64,000 bases of DNA. It comes from Microbacterium abyssi. GTDB taxonomy: Bacteria; Actinomycetota; Actinomycetes; Actinomycetales; Microbacteriaceae. Position 1 is the first letter of the stretch, and every line of letters starts with the position of its first letter. The notes under the pieces were generated by a model that was given only the letters and a program-made list of their open reading frames with translations, was not told the DNA's origin and searched no databases. The position numbers were made by a program, and so were the translations under genes. The DNA lies in NCBI RefSeq assembly GCF_015277895.1, contig NZ_CP063815.1, positions 2,852,001 through 2,916,000 on the forward strand. The letters run 5' to 3'. Below, piece after piece: positions 17,365-25,227 of the stretch.

Positions 17365-18245
17365 GATGGTTCTCCTTCTACTGAGGTGTTCACTCGGTCG
17401 AGTTCCGCAAGCTCGCCATCATCGAGCTCAAGCGTCGCCGCAGCGACAGAGCTGCGCACGCTCTGCGGCCTGCTGGCGCCGGGAACGGGAATGAGCCGCG
17501 GCGAAAGAGCGAGCAGCCAGGCCACGGCGACCTGCTGCACGCTGACACCGCGACGCTCAGCGACTCGCTGGAACGCGGGAGCAGCTGCACCCAGGCCCTT
17601 CGCCGCGCGCATTCCGCCCAGCGGCCCCCAAGCGAGGAAGGTGAGCCCGCGCTGTTCGCACAGCCGCAGTATGGCTTCGTTCGAGCGCTCCAACGGCGAG
17701 TACTCGTTCTGCACGCTGACGAGTCGGTCACCGAGAATCTCTGTCGCGGTATCGAGCTGTGACGCATCGACGTTGGATACGCCGATGCGCACGGCGATTC
17801 CGTCGTCGACGAGTTGCCGCAGAGCTCCCAGAGAGTCGGCATACGGCACACGGATGTCCGGACGATGATGCTGGTACAACGGCAGCGCCTCCAAGCCGAG
17901 CCGCTGCAGCGAATCGCGTGCCGCCCGAGCGATGTGCTCCGGAGTCCCGTCGACCCACCACGTGGCGTTCGGCCCACGAGTGTGGCCGCCCTTCGTGGCG
18001 ATCACCACATCATTGAGCGCGTCAGGACGCGTGCGCAGGGCACGGATGAGAGCGAGTTCGTTCACTCCCATCTCACCGCTCGGCCCGTAACTGTCCGCTG
18101 TGTCGAACAGCGTGATGCCTGCATCCAGTGCCGCCTGAACGGTCTGTATTCCCTGCGCAGGGTCTTTATCGGGAGTCTGCGTGAGCGTCATCGCCCCCAT
18201 GCCGAGCGAAGAGACCTGAAGATCACCCAGGGTTCTGGTCGGCAT
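17361..18245 (-). CDS. Aldo/keto reductase
   Basis: This 294-residue (beta/alpha)8 aldo-keto reductase shows the family motifs GITLFDTADSYGPSGEMGVNE (Asp, Tyr), IATKGGHTR (Lys), a His in LYQHHRPD, and C-terminal IPVPGASRPQSV for NADP binding. ATG 18245 overlaps the SDR stop by one base; a longer in-frame reading lacks a ribosome-binding site. Second in a four-gene operon, it may reduce a keto group made or exposed by the monooxygenase. Confidence 0.83.
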   Translation of the reverse strand: MPTRTLGDLQVSSLGMGAMTLTQTPDKDPAQGIQTVQAALDAGITLFDTADSYGPSGEMGVNELALIRALRTRPDALNDVVIATKGGHTRGPNATWWVDGTPEHIARAARDSLQRLGLEALPLYQHHRPDIRVPYADSLGALRQLVDDGIAVRIGVSNVDASQLDTATEILGDRLVSVQNEYSPLERSNEAILRLCEQRGLTFLAWGPLGGMRAAKGLGAAAPAFQRVAERRGVSVQQVAVAWLLALSPRLIPVPGASRPQSVRSSVAAATLELDDGELAELDRVNTSVEGEPS

Positions 18246-18967
18246 CACTTGCCGACCGCCGTCCACCCGCCGTCCACAGGAAGACACTGTCCGATCACGT
18301 GGCTGGCATCGAGCAGCAACCAGACGATGGACTCTGCCATCTCTCGCGGTGTGGCGAGCTGTCCGCGCGGCGTGCGCCGTTCAACGGCGCTGAGGTCGTA
18401 TCCCGTACTGGCCAGGTCCTTCACCATCGGCGTCAGCGTATGACCGGGGGCGACTGCGTTGACCCGAACACCGAGCGGCGCCCACTCCACGGCCAGATTC
18501 TCCATGAGTTGCCGCTCGGCGGCTTTCGCGGGACCGTAGTCAACCTGGTTCGCCCAACCGCGGTATGCCGTGGTGGAGGAGATCAGCACGATCGAACCGT
18601 GAGCACCGTCCAGGCGCCGCACGAACTCCCTGGAGACAGCCAGCGCACCGACCACATGAATGTCGTAGAGGCGACGCATGAAATCGAGGTCCATCTCAAG
18701 CGCCGGCACGTAGGCACCACGGATACCGTGGCACACGACCAGTCCTGTGGCCGGCGATCGACGGCTCGCGTTGTCCACGGCGGTCTTGACTGCAGCTTCG
18801 TCTCGGACATCTGCGATCTCGCTGTCGACATCGTCCCGATCGCTCGGCCGCATGTCGAGCACCGTCACCCGATGGCCGCGCTCACGCAGCAGATCCACGA
18901 CGGCGGCCCCTATCCCGCTCGCCCCGCCGGTCACGATCGTGTGCTGGGGCTGTGATGAGTGACTCAT
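18245..18967 (-). CDS. Short-chain dehydrogenase/reductase
   Basis: This 240-residue SDR starts at ATG 18967 with AAGGAGA upstream. It has TGGASGIG (13-20), the active-site Ser in ISSTTAYRGWANQVDYGPAK with Tyr and Lys intact, and GQCLPVDGGW. The usual NNAG is replaced by VCHGIRG, so cofactor/substrate contacts may differ. It is first in the operon SDR-AKR-monooxygenase-flavin reductase, transcribed away from the second ipdAB pair under the 19048-19061 operator. Confidence 0.8.
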   Translation of the reverse strand: MSHSSQPQHTIVTGGASGIGAAVVDLLRERGHRVTVLDMRPSDRDDVDSEIADVRDEAAVKTAVDNASRRSPATGLVVCHGIRGAYVPALEMDLDFMRRLYDIHVVGALAVSREFVRRLDGAHGSIVLISSTTAYRGWANQVDYGPAKAAERQLMENLAVEWAPLGVRVNAVAPGHTLTPMVKDLASTGYDLSAVERRTPRGQLATPREMAESIVWLLLDASHVIGQCLPVDGGWTAVGK

Positions 18968-19047
18968 TCGTTTCTCCTTGACATCGTCGTCTGCGGCCGA
19001 GTTCCCGGCCACGAATGCGCTTGTCGCTCATGCTAGTCTGTCTCCCA

Positions 19048-19062
19048 AACAAGCGCTAGGTT
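19048..19062. promoter_or_regulatory. KstR2-type operator overlapping a -10 box
   Basis: AACAAGCGCTAGGT (19048-19061) matches AnCAAGnnCTTGnT with one change. Its right end contains TAGGTT (19057-19062), a likely -10 element for ipdA at 19097. It also faces the leftward SDR operon. Confidence 0.68.
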
Positions 19063-19096
19063 CGCGTTTGTCGCAACGCAGCGAAGAGGAGCACCG

Positions 19097-19963
19097 ATGT
19101 CAGACAAGCGCGTGGGCATAGATGAGGCAGTCGCCTCTCTCGAGAGCGGGATGACCATCGGGATAGGTGGATGGGGCTCGCGCCGCAAGCCGATGGCACT
19201 CGTGCGAGCCATCCTTCGCAGCGATCTGACCGATCTCACCGTTGTGACCTTCGGCGGCCCCGACGTCGGACTCCTGGCCGCGGCGGGCCGCATCCGAAAG
19301 CTCATCTACGGTTTCGTCTCCCTCGACAGCATCCCTCTCGACCCGCTGTTCACCCAGGCCCGCGAGCGTGGCGAGCTCGAGATCGAGGAGTACGACGAAG
19401 GGATGTACGTGACCGGACTGCGGGCCGCTGGCGCACGACTCGACTTCCTGCCGATCCGTGCAGGACTCGGCTCCGACGTGATCCCTGCCAACCCGCACCT
19501 GCGCACGGTGAAGTCGCCGTACTCCGACGACGAGTACGTCGCGATGCCGGCGCTGAACCTCGACGTCGCCCTCGTGCATGTCAACCGCGCAGACCCGCAG
19601 GGCAACGCGCAGTATCTCGGCCCCGACCCCTACTTCGACGACCTGCTCGCGATGGCCGCGAAGCGCACGATCGTGTCGGCCGAGAAGGTCGTGCCGACCG
19701 CCGAACTGCTCGACGAAGGCAGCTTCCACACTCTGCTGTTCAGCCGCATGTACGCCTCCGACGTCGTCGAAGCCCCACGAGGCGCGCACTTCACGACGTG
19801 CGAACCCGACTACGGCCGCGACGAGGCCTTCCAGCGCCACTACGTCGCGGCGGCGAAGGACTCCGAAGCGTGGCCGGAGTTCGAGCGCACCTTTCTGCAG
19901 ACCGACGAGGACGGCTACCACGCGGCCGTCTCCCGCTTCCACGCCACGCAAGGAGAAGCATGA
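19097..19963 (+). CDS. ipdA: IpdA, alpha subunit of COCHEA-CoA ring-C hydrolase
   Basis: This 288-residue CoA-transferase-fold subunit opens MSDKRVGIDEAVASLESGM and keeps the segments I associate with true IpdA: DLTVVTFGGPDVGLL, DFLPIRAGLGSDV, and HFTTCEPDYGRDEAFQRHYV. The acidic pair in EEYDEGM (Asp100-Glu101) corresponds to the region holding the IpdA active-site glutamate. With IpdB it opens ring C of COCHEA-CoA by hydrolysis. It starts after AGAGGAG and overlaps ipdB by four bases. It is a better match to IpdA than the copy in the echA20 operon (1640-2506). Confidence 0.85.
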   Translation: MSDKRVGIDEAVASLESGMTIGIGGWGSRRKPMALVRAILRSDLTDLTVVTFGGPDVGLLAAAGRIRKLIYGFVSLDSIPLDPLFTQARERGELEIEEYDEGMYVTGLRAAGARLDFLPIRAGLGSDVIPANPHLRTVKSPYSDDEYVAMPALNLDVALVHVNRADPQGNAQYLGPDPYFDDLLAMAAKRTIVSAEKVVPTAELLDEGSFHTLLFSRMYASDVVEAPRGAHFTTCEPDYGRDEAFQRHYVAAAKDSEAWPEFERTFLQTDEDGYHAAVSRFHATQGEA

Positions 19964-20712
19964 CCACCGACGCCACTCTCGCCGAGATCTGCATCGCGGC
20001 CTGCGCGGATACCTACCTCGAGTCCGGCGAGATCCTCGCCCACGCCGTCGGGACGATCCCGACCCTCGGGGCACGCCTGGCCAAGCTGACCAGCGCACCG
20101 GACATCGTCCTCACCAATGGTGAGGCGTTCCTCCTGAGCGGCCCGCCCACGCCTGGCGCCAAAGAGACCGAGAGCTCCTTCATCGAGGGCTGGGCGCCTT
20201 TCCGCCGCATCTTCGAGATCCTTGCCACCGGCCGGCGCCAGAGCATGATGGGCGCCAGCCAGATCGACCAGTACGGCAACCAGAACATCTCACTCATCGG
20301 CGACTGGGATCGGCCTAAGCGCCAGCTCATCGGCGTGCGCGGAGCGCCGGGCAACACGGCGAACCACCGCGTCGACTATTGGGTGTCGCGCCACAGCGCG
20401 CGCATCTTCGTCGAGCGAGTCGACATGGTCTCCGGCGTCGGCAACGACCGTGCGCGCGAGGCCGGACTCGAATACCACCATCTCGGAGTCGTCGTGACGA
20501 ACCTCGCAGTGTTCGGCTTCGGCACGGATGGCCGAGCGGTCCTGCGCTCGATACACCCAGGCGTGGATCCGCAGACCGTGCGTGAGAGCACAGGATTCGC
20601 TGTCGACATCGACGGGGTCCCTGCAACGCGCGTGCCGGACGCGGAGGAGCTGCGCCTCATCCGCGAGGTGCTCGATCCCCACGGCACACGCACGCGCGAG
20701 GTCGCGGACTGA
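19960..20712 (+). CDS. ipdB: IpdB, beta subunit of COCHEA-CoA ring-C hydrolase
   Basis: The protein has 250 residues. The reading frame is open far upstream, but ATG 19960 inside the ipdA stop (ATGA), preceded by AGGAGA, is the evident start. Typical IpdB blocks are present: PTLGARLAKLTSAPDIVLTNGE, MMGASQIDQYGNQNIS, GVRGAPGNTANHRVDYW, GVDPQTVRESTGF and PDAEELRLIREVLDPHG. It forms the IpdAB heteromer with the preceding protein. The gene ends 15 bases before the convergent kstR2 stop. Confidence 0.85.
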   Translation: MTTDATLAEICIAACADTYLESGEILAHAVGTIPTLGARLAKLTSAPDIVLTNGEAFLLSGPPTPGAKETESSFIEGWAPFRRIFEILATGRRQSMMGASQIDQYGNQNISLIGDWDRPKRQLIGVRGAPGNTANHRVDYWVSRHSARIFVERVDMVSGVGNDRAREAGLEYHHLGVVVTNLAVFGFGTDGRAVLRSIHPGVDPQTVRESTGFAVDIDGVPATRVPDAEELRLIREVLDPHGTRTREVAD

Positions 20713-20730
20713 GGCGGGTCGCCCGCTCAG
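20709..20730. terminator. Short bidirectional hairpin
   Basis: CTGA-G-GCGGG-TCG-CCCGC-TCAG is a 9-bp stem with one bulged G and a 3-base loop. It lies between the stops of convergent ipdB (20712) and kstR2 (20727) and overlaps both. Confidence 0.45.
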
Positions 20731-21338
20731 TCCGTGAGAAGCCCCTGATGCAGCAGATCCAGGAAGTGGTCGGTCAGACCGTCCGCCGTGTGCCCGCGAC
20801 CCGGTCGGTACCATCCGACCGACGACCACACGGCGTCGCGGATGAAGCGGTACATTATGCCGGCGTCGAGGTTGGCGCGGAAGACGCCGGTGCGCTGCCC
20901 CTCCTGGATCTGGCCGAGCCAGATCTCCTCGATGCGGAGGCTGTGGTCCTGGACGAACTCGAATCCGGGCTGCTTGGCCAGGTAGGCCAGTTCGCTCTGG
21001 TACAGCGCGACAGCATCGGGCTGACTCTCTATCGTCGCGAACGCGTGCGCGATGAGCTTGTCGAGCACATCGCGCGGGCTGCCGTCTTCGACGACGATCT
21101 CCTCGAAGCGCGCCAACAGCCCTGTCATGAAGCTCCGAAGGATCTCCTGGAGGATCGCCTCCTTCGAGGAGAAGTGGTGGTACAGGCTTCCCGACAGGAT
21201 GCCGGCCTCATCGGCGATATCTCGCACGGTGGTCGCCGAGTAGCCGCGTCGAGCGATGAGGTGAGCGGCGATCGAGAGGATCTGCTCGCGCCGCTCGGAG
21301 CTCTGCTCCTGGCGACCGTTACGGGCGTTGCTTGCCAT
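20727..21338 (-). CDS. kstR2: TetR-family repressor KstR2
   Basis: This 203-residue TetR regulator has an N-terminal helix-turn-helix (about 17-62; TTVRDIADEAGILSGSLYHHFSSKE) and a C-terminal YRFIRDAVWSSVGWYRPG. Both blocks are, from memory, hallmarks of KstR2 (Rv3557c), which represses the HIP-degradation genes and is released by HIP-CoA. It is transcribed divergently from fadD3, whose product makes HIP-CoA, across a region with CACAAGCGCTTGCT. This suggests autoregulation and coupling of inducer synthesis to induction. The ATG has a GAAGGAGAAC ribosome-binding site upstream. Confidence 0.9.
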   Translation of the reverse strand: MASNARNGRQEQSSERREQILSIAAHLIARRGYSATTVRDIADEAGILSGSLYHHFSSKEAILQEILRSFMTGLLARFEEIVVEDGSPRDVLDKLIAHAFATIESQPDAVALYQSELAYLAKQPGFEFVQDHSLRIEEIWLGQIQEGQRTGVFRANLDAGIMYRFIRDAVWSSVGWYRPGRGHTADGLTDHFLDLLHQGLLTD

Positions 21339-21367
21339 TCGTTCTCCTTCAGACGAACGCTCGCTGT

Positions 21368-21381
21368 CACAAGCGCTTGCT
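21368..21381. promoter_or_regulatory. KstR2-type operator between kstR2 and fadD3
   Basis: CACAAGCGCTTGCT contains a perfect CAAG-CG-CTTG core. It is placed 29 bases upstream of kstR2 and 73 bases upstream of fadD3. Confidence 0.72.
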
Positions 21382-21454
21382 CAAGTCTGCCCCATCGCGG
21401 GCGCGTCCCGCATCATCATTCCGGAGTGTACGCATGATACTGGAGAGGATCACC

Positions 21455-23065
21455 ATGAATGTCTCTGAATCGACGACTGTCCCGGCCCTGCTCACCGAAC
21501 TGGCCGAGCTGGGCGAGCACCCCGCGATCGTCGACGGCGGAACCACCATCACCTGCGTCGAACTGCAGTCGCACGTTGCGCAGGTCGCCCGCGGTTACCT
21601 GGGCCGCGGCGTCGTGCCGGGTGACCGCGTCGCGGTCTGGGCTCCCAACCGCGCGGAGTTCATCCTCGCGATGCTCGGCGCCCAGTCGATCGGCGCAGCC
21701 GTCGTGCCTTTGAACACTCGGTACACGGGCCATGAGGCCGTCACGATCCTCAACAGGTCGCGCGCCTCGGCGCTCGTCATCGCAGACGGATTCCTCGGCA
21801 AGTCGTATGCCGCGTCCCTGCGAGATGCCGCGGCCGAAGCAGGCGACGAAGGCCCGAAGATCGCGGGGCTTCCACACCTGCACACCATCGTGACGATGGA
21901 CGGTGACGGCACGGAAGGCATCCTTCCCTGGGACGCGTTCCTCGACGCAGGTCGCGTCATCCCCGACGAACAGCTCGCCGCCACTATGGCGGCGGTGACG
22001 CCCGACCAGGTGATGGACATCCTGTTCACCTCCGGCACGACGGGCGTTCCGAAAGGAGTGCAGAGCACACACAGCCAGACGCTCGGCGTCGCCCGCGCCT
22101 GGGCCCGCGGCGCACGACTGACCCGCGATGACCGCTACGCGGTGGTGAATCCGTTCTTCCACGGGTTCGGATACAAGGCGGGCATGATCACCTCGCTGAT
22201 GACGGGTACCACGATCTACCCTGTCGCGGTGTTCGACGTCGACGAGCTGCTGCAGCTGGTGGAGTCGGAGAGAATCAGCGTGCTGCCCGGCGTTCCGACG
22301 ATCTTCACTTCGATGCTCGATCACCCGCGGCTACGGGAGTACGATCTGTCGTCGTTGCGGTTCGCGATCGCCGGTGCGACGGCGGCACCGGCGACTCTGT
22401 TCCACGACATGGTGCACGTGCTGGGCTTTCGGACCGTGGCTCAGGCATACGGTCTCACGGAGTGCGTGGTGGCCACGATGTCGCGCGAGGGTGAATCCCT
22501 CGATCACGCCGCCCAAACCACAGGACCGGCGATCGAGGGCATCGAGATCCGCATCGTCGACCCGGACGGCGACGATCTCGGCACGGACGCCGACGGCGAG
22601 ATCCTGCTGCGCGGCGACGTCGTCATGCTCGGCTACTTCGAAGACCAGGAGGCCACGGATGCCGTGCTCGACGCAGACGGCTGGTTCCACACCGGCGACG
22701 TCGGCCGGCTCGACGAACACGGTTGCCTGAAGATCACGGACAGACTGAAGGACATGTTCATCGTCGGCGGGTTCAACGTGTACCCGGCAGAGGTCGAGAA
22801 CGTCCTGCGCAAGCACCCCGCCGTGAACGAGTCCGCCGTGATCGGGATCGATGACGCACGGCTGGGCACGGTCGGGCGCGCGTACGTGATGCTGTTGCAT
22901 AATGCGGACCCTCGACCGGATGCCGCAGACCTCGAGTCGTTCTGCCGCACTCATCTCGCCAACTTCAAAGTGCCGCGCGAGTTCGTGCTCGTCGATGATT
23001 TCCCTCGCAACGCCACAGGGAAGATCCTGAAAACCGCATTGCGCACCGACGACCTCGCGAAGTGA
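21455..23065 (+). CDS. fadD3: FadD3-type HIP-CoA ligase
   Basis: This 536-residue AMP-forming acyl-CoA synthetase has the ATP-binding P-loop LFTSGTTGVPKG (190-201), an AYGLTEC block, GDVGRLDEHG, and the C-terminal catalytic lysine in NATGKILK. ATG 21455 is chosen for GGAGAGG six bases upstream; ATG 21434 lacks one. Adjacency to kstR2 and the overall cluster identify it as FadD3, which activates the HIP propionate side chain. Its product is both the pathway entry metabolite and the presumed KstR2 inducer. Confidence 0.85.
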   Translation: MNVSESTTVPALLTELAELGEHPAIVDGGTTITCVELQSHVAQVARGYLGRGVVPGDRVAVWAPNRAEFILAMLGAQSIGAAVVPLNTRYTGHEAVTILNRSRASALVIADGFLGKSYAASLRDAAAEAGDEGPKIAGLPHLHTIVTMDGDGTEGILPWDAFLDAGRVIPDEQLAATMAAVTPDQVMDILFTSGTTGVPKGVQSTHSQTLGVARAWARGARLTRDDRYAVVNPFFHGFGYKAGMITSLMTGTTIYPVAVFDVDELLQLVESERISVLPGVPTIFTSMLDHPRLREYDLSSLRFAIAGATAAPATLFHDMVHVLGFRTVAQAYGLTECVVATMSREGESLDHAAQTTGPAIEGIEIRIVDPDGDDLGTDADGEILLRGDVVMLGYFEDQEATDAVLDADGWFHTGDVGRLDEHGCLKITDRLKDMFIVGGFNVYPAEVENVLRKHPAVNESAVIGIDDARLGTVGRAYVMLLHNADPRPDAADLESFCRTHLANFKVPREFVLVDDFPRNATGKILKTALRTDDLAK

Positions 23066-23068
23066 AGC

Positions 23069-23102
23069 GAAGCGGCCGGCCCCTTCGGGGGCCGGCCGCT
23101 TC
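23069..23102. terminator. Very strong bidirectional terminator hairpin
   Basis: A perfect 15-bp stem (GAAGCGGCCGGCCCC and its complement) with a TTCG tetraloop begins four bases after the fadD3 stop. It faces the convergent thiolase ending at 23121. Confidence 0.85.
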
Positions 23103-23120
23103 ATCGTGCGAACGCTGCGC

Positions 23121-24341
23121 TCAGCTGAGACGCTCGAGCACCATCGCCATGCCCTGTCCGCCTGCCGTGCACATCGTCTCGACGGCGAACTGCTCATCGC
23201 GCTCGCGCAGCGCATTGATGGCGGTCGTGGTGATACGGGCACCCGTCATGCCATAAGGGTGGCCGAGGGCGATCGCTCCGCCGTTGACATTGACGCGCTC
23301 GGGATCGATGCCGATGTCGGCGATCGAAGGAACGACCTGGGCCGCGAACGCCTCGTTGATCTCGAGGAGGTCGATGTCACCGATCGTCATGCGTGCGTGT
23401 GCGAGCGCCTGCTCGACGGCCTGCACCGGGCCGAGTCCCATGATCTCGGCCGACAGTGCGGAGACGCCCGTCGAGACGATACGGGCAAGAGGAGTCAGCC
23501 CCAGTTCGGCGGCGCGGGTGTCGCTCATGATCACGAGCGCTGCGGCACCGTCATTGAGCGGACAGCAGTTCGCCGCCGTGACCGTACCGTGCGTCCGGAA
23601 CACCGGCTGCATGCTGCTCACCTTTTCGAGCGTCACGCCCGGTCGAGGGCCGTCATCGGCTGTCACCAGCGTGCCGTCGGCCAGCCGCACCGGCGTGATG
23701 TCCTTGTCCCAGAAGCCGCGTGCGGCGGCCGCCTCAGCACGGTTCTGGCTGAGTACCGCCCACTCGTCCTGCTCCCTGCGGGATACGCCGCGGAAAGAGG
23801 CGACGTTCTCTGCTGTCTCCCCCATCGAGATGTAGATGTCCTCCAGTTCGCCACGGCTCAGAGGATCGGACCACACGAAATCGGGGTCCTGCGCCTCGCG
23901 TGCAGTGCGCTCCGCGGCAGCCGCCCATCGCGAGTTCTTCGTGTCCGGCATCCCGTCGGACTTGCCGGAGCCGAACTGCGACACGGCCTCGACTCCTGCG
24001 GAGACGAACACCTCGCCCTCGCCGGCCTTGATGGCGTGAAACGCCATCCGCGAGGTCTGCAAGGACGACGCGCAGTAGCGGTTGACCGTGGTTCCGGGTA
24101 CCGAGTCCCAGCCCAGCTGCAGAGCCAGCATCCGGCCGATGTTGTATCCCTGCTGCCCGGCCGGCTGCGCGCAACCGACCATGAGATCGACGATCTCGTT
24201 CGGGTCGAGGCCGGGCACGGCGTCGATCGCGGCCTGCACCATCTGCGTGGCGAGGTCGTCGCCTCGCATGTCCTTCAGACTGCCCTTGAATGCGCGCCCG
24301 ATGGGTGAGCGCACGGCAGAGACGATGACGGCTTCGGTCAT
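23121..24341 (-). CDS. Acetyl-CoA acyltransferase (FadA3-like thiolase)
   Basis: This 406-residue thiolase has the nucleophile in VNRYCASSLQ, NEAFAAQVVPS, GGAIALGHPYGMTGAR and MCTAGGQG. The opening MTEAVIVSAVRSPIGRAFKGSLKDMR and the AGQQGYNIGRM segment differ from FadA6 and resemble FadA3-type thiolases. ATG 24341 overlaps the SDR stop (ATGA) with GGAGG nine bases upstream; the frame is open further but without a start signal. It probably removes acetyl- or propionyl-CoA from a chain intermediate distinct from the FadA6 substrate. Confidence 0.83.
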   Translation of the reverse strand: MTEAVIVSAVRSPIGRAFKGSLKDMRGDDLATQMVQAAIDAVPGLDPNEIVDLMVGCAQPAGQQGYNIGRMLALQLGWDSVPGTTVNRYCASSLQTSRMAFHAIKAGEGEVFVSAGVEAVSQFGSGKSDGMPDTKNSRWAAAAERTAREAQDPDFVWSDPLSRGELEDIYISMGETAENVASFRGVSRREQDEWAVLSQNRAEAAAARGFWDKDITPVRLADGTLVTADDGPRPGVTLEKVSSMQPVFRTHGTVTAANCCPLNDGAAALVIMSDTRAAELGLTPLARIVSTGVSALSAEIMGLGPVQAVEQALAHARMTIGDIDLLEINEAFAAQVVPSIADIGIDPERVNVNGGAIALGHPYGMTGARITTTAINALRERDEQFAVETMCTAGGQGMAMVLERLS

Positions 24342-25156
24342 GATGAGGTTCCTCCAGTGATGTCGATGCGGTCGGCCTGCTGCACGATGTCCGCGTTCGG
24401 GGTGTGGGTGAGAAATGCGGGCCATTCGCCCCCGCCGTCCACCGGCACTACGGCCCCGGTGACATGCGCCGAGAGCGGTGAGGCGAGCATGACGCAGACA
24501 TTGCCGAGCTCGTGCGGTGACGCCAGCCGTCCACGCGGGATAGTGTTCGCGATCGCGGCATACTGCTCGGGCGTGCCGTAGTGGTCGACGGCGCTCTCCG
24601 TGTGGACCAGACCACTGCTGACGGCGTTCACTCGGATCTCGGGCGCCCACTCCACAGCGAGGCTGCGTGTGAGGCTCTCCAGAGCCGCCTTGGCCGCGCC
24701 GTAGACGGCGGTGCCGGGGCTCGGACGACGGGCACTGATCGAAGTGATGTTGATAACGCTTCCATTGACTGCACGCAGCGGCTCGAACGCCGCCCGAGTC
24801 GCCACGGCCGCGGACAGGAAATTGATCTCGGTGATCGCCTGGAAGTAGCGCGGCGACCCGACTTCGAAACGTCCGAACGGCGAGCCGCCGACATTGTTCA
24901 CGAGCACGTCAAGGCGACCATGCCGCTCGGAGATGCCATCGATCCACGCCTCATTCTGAGCCGCATCGCGGACATCGACCGCACGGAAGACCGCAGTACG
25001 CCCGTCGCGCTCAGGCAGTACTTCCGGTTCACTGCGCCCGCAGAACTCGACGTCTGCGCCAGCCGCGAGGAACGCTTCGACCACTCCGCGTCCGACCCCG
25101 CGTCCACCGCCGGTGACCGCAACGACCTTGCCGGTGAAATCCATGACCAGACTCAC
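24338..25156 (-). CDS. Short-chain dehydrogenase/reductase
   Basis: This 272-residue SDR uses a GTG start at 25156 because GGAGGAGG lies four bases before it; ATG 25144 is the alternative. It has TGGGRGVGRG (15-24), NNVGG in place of NNAG, YGAAK intact, and VVPVDGGGEWPAF. It is co-transcribed with the thiolase, so dehydrogenation of a 3-hydroxyacyl-CoA ahead of thiolysis is a sensible role. The operator at 25207-25220 separates it from the rightward SDR. Confidence 0.8.
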   Translation of the reverse strand: MSLVMDFTGKVVAVTGGGRGVGRGVVEAFLAAGADVEFCGRSEPEVLPERDGRTAVFRAVDVRDAAQNEAWIDGISERHGRLDVLVNNVGGSPFGRFEVGSPRYFQAITEINFLSAAVATRAAFEPLRAVNGSVINITSISARRPSPGTAVYGAAKAALESLTRSLAVEWAPEIRVNAVSSGLVHTESAVDHYGTPEQYAAIANTIPRGRLASPHELGNVCVMLASPLSAHVTGAVVPVDGGGEWPAFLTHTPNADIVQQADRIDITGGTSS

Positions 25157-25206
25157 ATCGCCTCCTCCGTGCCGCGCTCCACTGCTCCGACCTGGCTACT
25201 CTACCA

Positions 25207-25221
25207 ACCAAATGCTAGGTT
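25207..25221. promoter_or_regulatory. KstR2-type operator covering a -10 box
   Basis: ACCAAATGCTAGGT (25207-25220) carries two changes from consensus. TAGGTT (25216-25221) ends exactly six bases before ATG 25228, giving a leaderless promoter that the operator overlaps. Confidence 0.6.
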
Positions 25222-25227
25222 TGTTGC

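Noticed and set aside
19171-19959. Upstream extension of the ipdB frame
   Set aside because: It overlaps ipdA in another frame. The ATGA overlap at 19960 with AGGAGA and the match to IpdB N-termini fix the start.
24342-24650. N-terminal extension of the FadA3-like thiolase
   Set aside because: It overlaps the upstream SDR in another frame, and thiolases begin at the MTEAVIV segment.
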